Positions 57,279 through 64,000 of a stretch of DNA of 64,000 nucleotides are shown piece by piece (the stretch's first letter is position 1; each line of letters begins with the position of its first letter). Both the position numbers and the translations under genes were made by a program. Below the pieces are notes generated by a model. That model did no database searches, had not been told where the DNA came from, and saw only the letters and a list, made by a program, of their open reading frames with translations. This DNA is from Endozoicomonas arenosclerae (GTDB lineage Bacteria; Pseudomonadota; Gammaproteobacteria; Pseudomonadales; Endozoicomonadaceae): positions 39,202-103,201 of the forward strand of contig NZ_LASA01000065.1 in the NCBI RefSeq assembly GCF_001562015.1, given 5' to 3'.

Positions 57279-58274
57279 ATGAAAACCCTCAGGCTTGTGG
57301 TCCTGTTTATGGTCAGCCTCAACCCGACATTACTCATCGCAACACCTCAAACCATTAACAACCCGCACCCCATCGGACCTTCTTCAGCTGAGGCTTCCTC
57401 AATTACCCCTGTTATGGAGAGCGCCATCCGTTTCGCCCTGGAAGACGAATGCACAGAAAACCCGGAATTCCTCCCGGTAAAAGACTGCATCCTGAACGAG
57501 CACGAAGATGCAAATGATGACACCCCGAAGCTATTAGCCATTTGCCAAATCGGAGAAAACCATCAAGCAGTACCCCTGTCCGATGCCGTAACCGCACTTC
57601 AAGCACGACAGTCCAGAAATCAGCAATACTACGTTTTATTCATGACCACCGGATTTGTCACCATTCGCCTCTTGACTGGCCACACTAATGCCCCCTCACT
57701 GGTTAATTCCATGATTACCGCACCAGCAGCAGCGTACACCTATTTTGATAACAGACAGAACAATAGAACGATGACCAGCATTGCTGCAGAACCCTCATCC
57801 TATGAGAACAACCTGGAGAACCTGTCCCCCCTCGTTCTCTATTCCTATGCCATTTATGAGTTTTCCGAAGCTCTCCTGACGGGAAAAGTAGAGTATATCG
57901 CTCACGGCTTTGCCATGATTACAGGCTGTGCAGCAACTCATCACGAAGGTAAAATCCGTCTGGCTATATACGGCATGGTAACAGAGACGTCCCAGGTATT
58001 TTTTAATGCTGGCTACCTGCACAAGACTTATTATCAGAGAAAGCGTCCTTCCAAAAAATTCTTTGTTCCTTTCACGCTCTTTTTCTTTGGCTCCCGCTGG
58101 ATCATCTTTCCATGGGAACATTACAAGTTTATTAGAGACACCTATATGGTTGAGGAGGAATACCGCAAGGCTCCTTTTATGAATACAGTTATAACCGTAA
58201 CAGGTTTTGCCGGCGATATTCTCAACCTTTATTGGGGCATATTGATTCTAAGAAGCGTAAAAAAATATCTCTGA
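57279..58274 (+). CDS. TLC-domain-like membrane protein (TRAM/LAG1/CLN8 fold), function unknown
   Basis: A 331-residue protein with an N-terminal signal peptide or anchor (about residues 1-22), a polar Cys-containing region (about 23-112) and at least five hydrophobic segments. The membrane part resembles TLC proteins: YEFSEALL (193-200), H209, the pair H221-H222, then a helix ending TETSQVFFNAG (235-245, in place of the family E-x-S-x-x-F-x-N pattern), an aromatic helix with FFGSRW (269-274) and the closing NLYWGILIL (316-324). TLC proteins are mainly eukaryotic and act in lipid synthesis, transport or sensing; bacterial ones are little known. The match is my own pattern reading and needs a profile search. 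It stands alone between rpsB and map and has no obvious partner. Confidence 0.7.
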   Translation: MKTLRLVVLFMVSLNPTLLIATPQTINNPHPIGPSSAEASSITPVMESAIRFALEDECTENPEFLPVKDCILNEHEDANDDTPKLLAICQIGENHQAVPLSDAVTALQARQSRNQQYYVLFMTTGFVTIRLLTGHTNAPSLVNSMITAPAAAYTYFDNRQNNRTMTSIAAEPSSYENNLENLSPLVLYSYAIYEFSEALLTGKVEYIAHGFAMITGCAATHHEGKIRLAIYGMVTETSQVFFNAGYLHKTYYQRKRPSKKFFVPFTLFFFGSRWIIFPWEHYKFIRDTYMVEEEYRKAPFMNTVITVTGFAGDILNLYWGILILRSVKKYL

Positions 58275-58280
58275 GCATTA

Positions 58281-58360
58281 GCCCGGAAAATTCATAAAAT
58301 CGCTTTCAACGGGTTCAAGGCCGGAGAAGTGAAGCTCGACACTTTATGAAATTTCCGGGC
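58281..58360. repeat. 80-bp palindromic element with 18-base arms
   Basis: GCCCGGAAAATTCATAAA (58281-58298) and TTTATGAAATTTCCGGGC (58343-58360) are inverted copies with one mismatch. The interior is 44 bases. The element begins seven bases after the TLC-like gene stop. A further copy of the arm start, TAGCCCGGAAAAATG, lies at 58416-58430. No T-run follows. It resembles a small nonautonomous repeat or REP/MITE-type element; it could also stabilise the 3' end of the upstream gene. Confidence 0.65.
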
Positions 58361-58480
58361 CAGTATGCCCAACCATCCATAGTTTTCTGGTAGAATTTCC
58401 GTCAGTGTATCCGTATAGCCCGGAAAAATGCCGATAACCGATTATTGAGCAGACACCTGGCACCACAAAGAACATTTGAA

Positions 58481-59281
58481 ATGAACGTTACGATCAAAAC
58501 TCCTGAAGACATCGAAAAAATGCGCATTGCCGGCAAGCTGGCAGCTGAAGTACTTGAGATGATCACCCCTCACGTCAAACCCGGTATTACCACGGGTGAG
58601 CTTGATCGGATCTGTCACGATTATATTGTCAACGAACAGGACGCTATTCCGGCGCCTCTGAACTACGGTGCTGCACCTGGTCGCCCCGGTTTCCCGAAAT
58701 CCATCTGCACCTCCTTGAATCATGTTGTCTGCCACGGCATCCCCAATGACAAGAAGGCTTTGAAAAGCGGCGACATGCTCAATATTGACGTCACCGTTAT
58801 TAAGGATGGTTACCACGGTGACACCAGCAAGATGTTTCTGGTGGGTTCCGCCCAGCCATTTGCTGAAAAGCTGGTAAAAGTCACCCAGGAATGCATGTAC
58901 AAAGGCATTGAAATAGTGAAGCCTGGCGTTCGCCTGAGTGACATAGGCCGCGTTATTGCCCAACACGCACACGCAAACCACTACTCTGTAGTTGAAGAAT
59001 ACTGTGGCCACGGTATTGGCCAGGTTTTCCACGAAGACCCCCAGGTACTTCATTACGATGGCTACGGCGATCACAACGACTGCGTTCTGCAGGAAGGCAT
59101 GACCTTCACTATTGAACCCATGATCAACGCCGGCAAGAAATTCACCAAACTACTCGGTGATGGCTGGACAGCCGTCACCAAAGACCGTCGCCCCTCTGCA
59201 CAATGGGAACATACCATCCTGGTGACAGCAGACGGCGTAGAAATATTAACGCTCAGGAATGATGAAACCTTACCTTTCTGA
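58481..59281 (+). CDS. map: type I methionine aminopeptidase
   Basis: A 266-residue enzyme that removes initiator methionine from nascent proteins. The dinuclear metal ligands are visible: D103 in LNIDVTVIKDGYHGD and D114, the His in GHGIGQVFHEDPQ, the Glu in FTIEPMI and the last Glu in WEHTILVT. The frame runs upstream to a TTG at 58445, but the ATG at 58481 gives MNVTIKTPEDIEKMR, matching the family. It is divergent from rpsB with the TLC-like gene inserted between them; in many relatives map lies directly next to rpsB. A terminator follows. Confidence 0.97.
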   Translation: MNVTIKTPEDIEKMRIAGKLAAEVLEMITPHVKPGITTGELDRICHDYIVNEQDAIPAPLNYGAAPGRPGFPKSICTSLNHVVCHGIPNDKKALKSGDMLNIDVTVIKDGYHGDTSKMFLVGSAQPFAEKLVKVTQECMYKGIEIVKPGVRLSDIGRVIAQHAHANHYSVVEEYCGHGIGQVFHEDPQVLHYDGYGDHNDCVLQEGMTFTIEPMINAGKKFTKLLGDGWTAVTKDRRPSAQWEHTILVTADGVEILTLRNDETLPF

Positions 59282-59290
59282 TTCCTGACA

Positions 59291-59318
59291 GGCTCGCCAA
59301 TGGCGGGCCTTTTTTTTG
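59291..59318 (+). terminator. intrinsic terminator of map
   Basis: GGCTCGCC and GGCGGGCC pair around AAT (one G-T pair) and are followed by eight T. It starts ten bases after the map stop, so glnD needs its own promoter in the 80 bases before its ATG. Confidence 0.92.
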
Positions 59319-59400
59319 CGCAAAATTCATGAAGCAAAAGCTCATGACCGCCAAGCGACGGAATGCAAGATAACAAACCAGCTCGACACAAAGACCCACT

Positions 59401-62112
59401 ATGAATCATGCAAGCCCACTGGTCCCGGATCAGTTCAAATCTGCCCTCTATGATAAAGATGCCTTTATCGCCTCACTGGAAGCCGGCGAGCCAGCCATTC
59501 CACTCTATAAGAACATCATCAAGGTGGGCAGAGAGACCCTGAATCAGTGGTTCAAGGAAGAAGTCAGCATTGATCAATTGGTCTACAGTCACACATGGCT
59601 TATTGATCAAGTTCTGATTACCGCATGGGAACAGTTGCCTTGGAAGGATTCTACTGCCATCAGCCTGCTGTCCGTGGGGGGCTATGGTCGCGGAGAACTT
59701 CATCCGGGCTCTGACATCGATATCCTAATTCTTCTGGAAAGCGATAGTTACCAGGATCATCAGACAGAGATCGAGGCTTTTCTTACCACTCTCTGGGACA
59801 TCGGCCTGAAAGTAGGCTCCAGCGTTCGATCCATTCAGGAATGCGCCGATCAGGCCAGCAATGACCTGACCATCATCACCAACCTGATGGAAGCACGGGC
59901 ACTGTCCGATCCGGAAAACCTTAACAAAGCGCTTCAGAAAAAGATTGATGTCAGTCAGATGTGGCCCAGCAAAACGTATCTGCAGGCCAAATTTGAAGAG
60001 CAAAAAGCCCGTCACAAGAAGTATGCAGATACTGAGTACAGCCTGGAACCCAACGTAAAAGGCTCCCCCGGTGGCATCAGGGATCTGCACATGCTGGGTT
60101 GGGCTGCACGACGCCACTTCGGCACTCAGGACCCCATTAAATTGATGGCGCTGAACTTTCTGACTGAAGCCGAGTATGAGCAGTTAATCCGCTGTCGTGC
60201 ATTTTTATGGAAAGTAAGGTGGGCTCTTCACACCCATGCAGGCCGTGGTGAAGACCGACTTCTGTTTGATCACCAGCGCACTCTGGCTGAACAGTTTGGC
60301 TATCAGGATCACCCTGGCTCCCTGGCCGTTGAGCAATTCATGCAGAGCTATTTTCGTACCGTCCTGATCGTTGCCCAGTTAAAGGATCTGATTCTGCAAA
60401 ACTTTGACGATCAGATTCTTAACGCCGACAAAGCCCAAACCATCATTCCCATTAATGAACGATTTCAGATACATAATCAGTATATTGAAGTCACTCACGA
60501 CCAGGTGTTCACAGAGCACCCACCTGCGATTCTTGAAATGTTCGTCCTGATGACCCGCAACCCCGACATACTCGGACCCAGAGCGGAAACCATCCGTTTA
60601 TTGCGCGACATCCGACACACCGTAGACAACCAGTTCAGAAAAGACCCCAGATGCGCCAAGTTGTTCTTGCAACTTCTCCAGGCACCTTACGGTTTAACCA
60701 TCAGCCTGCGACGCATGGCTCGTTACGGCGTTCTTGGGCGTTATCTGCCTGAGTTTGGCCGCATTATCGGACAAATGCAGTTTGATTTGTTCCACACCTA
60801 CACGGTTGATGCTCACACTCTGCTACTCATCAAACACATGCGCAGTTTTCGTTATGAAGAGAACAAGCAACGCTACCCGATTGCTTCACGCATTATTAAC
60901 GACATCAAAAAACCTGAACTGCTTTACGTGGCAAGCCTTTATCATGACATTGGTAAAGGAAGAGGTGGAGACCACTCACAGCTAGGCGCCGTGGATGCAG
61001 AAGTCTTCTGTCGTCGACATGGTTTGCGCCGAGTCGACACCAAATTAATTGTCTGGCTGGTAAGAGAACATCTTACCCTGTCGGTTACAGCTCAGAAAAA
61101 AGATCTTTCAGACCCCGAAGTGATTCACGACTTTGCCCGCAAAGTGGGCAACCTTAACAACCTGAACCACCTCTATCTGCTCACCGTTGCCGACATTAAC
61201 GCCACCAACCCTGAACTCTGGAACGGCTGGCGATCTTCCTTGCTGCAGCAACTCTACAGTCAAACCCGTCAGGTTCTGGAATACGGCATTGAGAATATGC
61301 CAGACAGTGACGAAAGACTGCAGGATATTCAGCAGGAAACCCTGGATCTGCTCGAAGACGAAAATCTGGATACTCTATCCATTGAAACGCTTTGGGACAG
61401 TCTGGATGACGACTATTTCTCCAGACACGATCCTCACGAAATTGCCTGGCACACCCAGGGCATTCTGAATCACAAGGAACAGGGACCATTAATCCTCACC
61501 CGGGAAACCGATACTGACCGGGAACACAGTGGTTCTCAGGTGTTTATTTATACGCCTGATCGCCCTAACTTGTTTGCCTCTACTTTGGCAGGACTGGACC
61601 TGCTTCATCTGAGCATTCAGGACGCAAGAATCATAACCTCCAAAGACCAGTTCAGCCTGGATACCTACACTGTACTGGAAGAAGACGGTTCTGCTATCGG
61701 GCCCAACGAATCTCGTATTCATCAAATCAAAGACTATCTGACACAGGTGCTCAGCCAAAAAGACAAGATGCCATCCTCCTCTCAACGGAGAACCCCACGC
61801 CAGCTCAGACACTTCGCCAAAGAGCCGCAAATCACCATCAGTAATCTGCCCGGTGTTAAGAAAACCCTGCTGGAGATAAAAGCCACGGACCGCCCCGGCC
61901 TTCTGGCTCGAGTCGTACGAACTTTTGTTGACCTGGAACTGCAGGTTCACAACGCAAAAGTCGCCACTTTTGGTGAAAAACTGGAAGACAGTTTCTTTAT
62001 TACTGATAAAGATAACAACCCTATCAGCGATCCTGCCGTTGCAGAACATATTTGCGAAACGCTAAAAGAGATTTTGCAACAGGCTTCCGAGCAGGATGTT
62101 ATTCGACATTAA
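59401..62112 (+). CDS. glnD: bifunctional uridylyltransferase/uridylyl-removing enzyme GlnD
   Basis: A 903-residue nitrogen sensor that uridylylates and deuridylylates PII protein according to glutamine. The nucleotidyltransferase motif GGYGRGELHPGSDID is at residues 93-107, the HD hydrolase site YHDIGKGRGGDHS near 515-525, and two C-terminal ACT domains start near 713 (FIYTPDRPNLFAS) and 823 (LLEIKATDRPGLLARVV). The length matches E. coli GlnD (890 aa). map-glnD is the conserved order. Downstream it converges on the ankyrin gene. Confidence 0.97.
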   Translation: MNHASPLVPDQFKSALYDKDAFIASLEAGEPAIPLYKNIIKVGRETLNQWFKEEVSIDQLVYSHTWLIDQVLITAWEQLPWKDSTAISLLSVGGYGRGELHPGSDIDILILLESDSYQDHQTEIEAFLTTLWDIGLKVGSSVRSIQECADQASNDLTIITNLMEARALSDPENLNKALQKKIDVSQMWPSKTYLQAKFEEQKARHKKYADTEYSLEPNVKGSPGGIRDLHMLGWAARRHFGTQDPIKLMALNFLTEAEYEQLIRCRAFLWKVRWALHTHAGRGEDRLLFDHQRTLAEQFGYQDHPGSLAVEQFMQSYFRTVLIVAQLKDLILQNFDDQILNADKAQTIIPINERFQIHNQYIEVTHDQVFTEHPPAILEMFVLMTRNPDILGPRAETIRLLRDIRHTVDNQFRKDPRCAKLFLQLLQAPYGLTISLRRMARYGVLGRYLPEFGRIIGQMQFDLFHTYTVDAHTLLLIKHMRSFRYEENKQRYPIASRIINDIKKPELLYVASLYHDIGKGRGGDHSQLGAVDAEVFCRRHGLRRVDTKLIVWLVREHLTLSVTAQKKDLSDPEVIHDFARKVGNLNNLNHLYLLTVADINATNPELWNGWRSSLLQQLYSQTRQVLEYGIENMPDSDERLQDIQQETLDLLEDENLDTLSIETLWDSLDDDYFSRHDPHEIAWHTQGILNHKEQGPLILTRETDTDREHSGSQVFIYTPDRPNLFASTLAGLDLLHLSIQDARIITSKDQFSLDTYTVLEEDGSAIGPNESRIHQIKDYLTQVLSQKDKMPSSSQRRTPRQLRHFAKEPQITISNLPGVKKTLLEIKATDRPGLLARVVRTFVDLELQVHNAKVATFGEKLEDSFFITDKDNNPISDPAVAEHICETLKEILQQASEQDVIRH

Positions 62113-62132
62113 GAAGCTATAAGTACGCCAAA

Positions 62133-62159
62133 TTCTGCCTTCAATCATTGAGGGCAGAA
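62133..62159. terminator. hairpin between glnD and the ankyrin gene
   Basis: TTCTGCCTTCAAT and ATTGAGGGCAGAA form a 13-base-arm hairpin with one G-T pair and a minimal loop. The tail on either strand is not a clean T-run, so termination is probable but not certain. It lies in the 56 bases between the two convergent stop codons. Confidence 0.5.
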
Positions 62160-62168
62160 AGTTCTGCA

Positions 62169-63629
62169 CTACTTTTTATAAGCTTTAATACATTTAACTA
62201 TTTCTGAATGACCACAACTATGGGCTTTCTGCAAAGGGGTAAGCCCATTTTCCAACTTCCTATCCGGGTTTGCCCCCTGCTCTAGCAGCCATTGAACAAA
62301 CGGCAGATTCCCTTGTTCACAGGCAATGAAAAGTGGCGTTTTGTTCTGTCTGCGAAGATCTGCCTTTGCGCCACCTTCAACCAGTCTTTTTGCCACCTCC
62401 AGATGGTCATTCATAACGGCATCTTGCAATGGAGTGGTTAGATTACCTATATGATCTGGTTTGGCTTTAGCCTTAAGTAAGGCATCAACTACAGGTAGAT
62501 TACCCTTCTTACTGGCATATCGAAGCGCAGTACTACCCTTGGCGACCTTATCAACATCCTCTACCTTTTCCAGTAAATAGTTTACAATGGGCAGATATCC
62601 TTGTTTGCAAGCATACATGAGCGGAGTTTTACCCTTATAAGACTGATCAATGTCTGCTCCAGACTCAACAAGACACTTAACCAAGGGAAGATTGCAGCAT
62701 AAAATAGCCACTTCAAGCGCACTGACTCCTTTCTTACTTCGAGTATTGACTTTAGCCCCATTGGCAATCAGCATCTTTACCATCTCAAGATTACCATTAC
62801 GACATGCTGTACAAAGCGGATTGTCTTCACCAAAGGCTTTGTTCGGGTCAGCCTTGTGATCAAGCAGAATACGCACCCCCTTTACATTACTTCGCATTAT
62901 CGCGTATGATAATGGCGTTATTCCATCGTACTCCTGATTCGGATCAACTTTCATTTCCATTAAGCTCAATACCACTGCAGAGCTATGTGTCTTGCATAGC
63001 AGTTGACTTCCAATACTATGAAGCAGTTCAGGAGACTGCTCCAAACGTCTTCTAACTTCCTCAGCGTTACCCATCTTACTGGCCAAAACCAGTTCTCTAT
63101 GATCCTCTTTAGAAATCCTGACAGGTCTGTCCTTCCTGACCTGACAGGCAATCTCTTTCAATTGATTTTCTTTTCTTCGATAAAACTTATTAAATGATCC
63201 TGCATCAGGATAGACACAAGCAAGGCCAAAAGCCGGGTAATCAAACTGTGCAGGCATGCTATCGGTTAAAGCCTCAAAGAGTTCCCGGGAACAAAGGCCT
63301 TTTCTTTCACACGGGTATTGTCTGAAGTACAAGCGGTTATTCACATCGAACAGGGTATAAGTTTCTCCAGTCACAGAGAGTGCAAGGGCATGCTTTTCTG
63401 TACTTATAATAAAGTGCCCCCTTGGCAGTTTTTCTAACAGCTGCTCCAAACCTTTCATATCTAAGATAAGAATTTGATATTGACTAGTCCATATTGAATT
63501 ACAACCAGAACCCTTTGTGGCATGCCCTAAATCTCTTGAAGCCGACCATTTGCTCAAGTCAGCCAAATCCTGAATCAAAGTGAATGGCTTTAGTGATGTA
63601 CAGAAGCTCTCTTGATTCAATAGTAACAT
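62169..63629 (-). CDS. ankyrin-repeat protein, 5'-truncated (probable pseudogene or decaying effector)
   Basis: The frame from the ATG at 63629 encodes 486 residues: a non-repeat N-terminal part (about 1-170) and about nine to ten ankyrin repeats (about 172-484; clear units include GITPLSYAIMRSNVKGVRIL and GKTPLMYACKQGYLPIVNYL). The stretch HALALSVTGETYTLFDVNNR has the His...Asp spacing of C58/YopT-type cysteine peptidases, but no convincing catalytic Cys motif remains. The ATG is probably not the original start: the same frame stays open to 63719 (DRFADAEPEAFRLLE) without any start codon, then meets a run of ten A (63693-63702), beyond which another frame continues to an IS insertion at 63773. 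Ankyrin proteins often act on host proteins; that role is inference. Confidence 0.75.
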   Translation of the reverse strand: MLLLNQESFCTSLKPFTLIQDLADLSKWSASRDLGHATKGSGCNSIWTSQYQILILDMKGLEQLLEKLPRGHFIISTEKHALALSVTGETYTLFDVNNRLYFRQYPCERKGLCSRELFEALTDSMPAQFDYPAFGLACVYPDAGSFNKFYRRKENQLKEIACQVRKDRPVRISKEDHRELVLASKMGNAEEVRRRLEQSPELLHSIGSQLLCKTHSSAVVLSLMEMKVDPNQEYDGITPLSYAIMRSNVKGVRILLDHKADPNKAFGEDNPLCTACRNGNLEMVKMLIANGAKVNTRSKKGVSALEVAILCCNLPLVKCLVESGADIDQSYKGKTPLMYACKQGYLPIVNYLLEKVEDVDKVAKGSTALRYASKKGNLPVVDALLKAKAKPDHIGNLTTPLQDAVMNDHLEVAKRLVEGGAKADLRRQNKTPLFIACEQGNLPFVQWLLEQGANPDRKLENGLTPLQKAHSCGHSEIVKCIKAYKK

Positions 63630-63772
63630 CTCGATCCACGGGCGTAACTCAAGAAGCCTGAAAGCTTCAGGCTCCGCATCAGCGAATCTATCAAAAAAAA
63701 AAGTCCGCTTTCTGACGATTTATGAGAATCTTGAAATTGTTTGTATCGAGCTTTAGCCTCATCGATAGCTAA
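63630..63772 (-). pseudogene. detached 5' part of the ankyrin gene
   Basis: Read on the minus strand, the frame from the IS junction at 63772 reads LAIDEAKARYKQFQDSHKSS and on into ESGLFF without a stop, then reaches ten T. One added T would join it to the open frame DRFADAEPEAFRLLELRPWI that leads into the ankyrin gene. This suggests one gene cut by an IS and shifted at a homopolymer. No start codon or ribosome site is left on this side of the IS. Confidence 0.6.
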
Positions 63773-64000
63773 GGAACCTGCGAATAACCTCTAATTTACT
63801 TCCCTTCTTGAATCGAGTTCGAAGTAGGACTGAAATCAGAGGTCTCAACCCCTTATTTGTATGATATTTAGCCACTTTCGTGACTTCAGGGCGGACTAAC
63901 CCTGTGCCCGGATCATTTGATCCAGTCGAACAATATTCGCCAGGGCAAATAAAGTAGACAGTTTATTGTCATTCTTCTTCAAACCTCGATACCTGGCTTT
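63773..64000 (-). mobile_element. left part of an IS5-family insertion sequence (runs off the window)
   Basis: The element begins at GGAACCTGCGAATAACCTC, a plausible terminal inverted repeat, directly after CTAA (63769-63772), which fits the YTAR target duplication of IS5-type elements. The C-terminus of a transposase lies inside. The other end is outside the window, so the inverted repeat and duplication cannot be verified here. Confidence 0.6.
63896..64000 (-). CDS. IS5-family transposase, C-terminal 34 residues
   Basis: A frame open from the right edge to a TAG at 63896-63898 reads [20 protein letters not shown] followed by [14 protein letters not shown]. The combination of K-x-R-Y-R-G-L and a Leu-rich TLFALANI helix at the very end is the usual C-terminus of IS5-group DDE transposases. 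The catalytic residues lie outside the window. About 120 bases separate the stop from the proposed IS end. Confidence 0.75.
   Translation of the reverse strand, partial: KARYRGLKKNDNKLSTLFALANIVRLDQMIRAQG

Noticed and set aside
63639..63680. Palindrome GCCTGAAGCTTTCAGGC as a regulatory site
   Set aside because: It lies inside the open ankyrin reading frame (codons for FRLLEL region), so chance or coding constraint explains it.

Overview
The window reads as a moderate-GC gammaproteobacterial chromosome. The order rpsB-tsf-pyrH-frr-uppS-cdsA-dxr-rseP-bamA-skp-lpxD-fabZ-lpxA-lpxB-rnhB-dnaE-accA-tilS-pyrG-kdsA-eno-ftsB-ispD-ispF-truD-surE-pcm-(popT)-nlpD-rpoS-(fdxA, mutS)-pncC-recA-recX is the Pseudomonas/Oceanospirillales arrangement, nearly all of it on the minus strand. 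A giant RTX adhesin, an ankyrin-repeat protein, a TLC-fold membrane protein and several small palindromic elements suggest a host-associated marine lineage of the Endozoicomonas type. That taxonomic call is inference.

Layout: 1-191 is the tail of an unknown plus-strand gene. 196-16791 (minus) is one 5531-residue adhesin/exoprotein filling a quarter of the window. 17041-19154 holds recX, recA (behind two LexA-like boxes) and pncC. mutS and fdxA run on the plus strand. 22636-56926 is the long minus-strand housekeeping block: general stress and cell division (rpoS, nlpD), isoprenoid synthesis (ispD, ispF, dxr, uppS), lipid A and KDO synthesis (lpxA, lpxB, lpxD, kdsA), fatty acid synthesis (fabZ, accA), outer membrane assembly (bamA, skp, rseP), replication (dnaE, rnhB), nucleotides (pyrG, pyrH), tRNA modification (tilS, truD) and translation (rpsB, tsf, frr). 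After rpsB the strand flips: a TLC-domain-like gene, map and glnD are on plus, followed by a convergent ankyrin gene whose 5' end is cut by an IS5-type insertion sequence running off the right edge.

The envelope genes form a functional unit: UppS, CdsA, Dxr/IspD/IspF, LpxA/B/D, KdsA, FabZ and AccA supply lipid precursors, while BamA, Skp and RseP assemble and monitor the outer membrane. Intrinsic-terminator hairpins break this block at rpsB/tsf, bamA/skp, lpxD/fabZ, kdsA/eno, eno/ftsB and after popT.

The least ordinary features are the modular adhesin with four internal domains resembling a type I secretion target domain at its N-terminus, the TLC-like protein beside map, a 169-bp imperfect-palindrome MITE candidate with TA ends inside the popT-nlpD gap, an 80-bp palindrome after the TLC gene, and the broken ankyrin gene with a 10-base homopolymer. 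No tRNA, rRNA or CRISPR array was seen.
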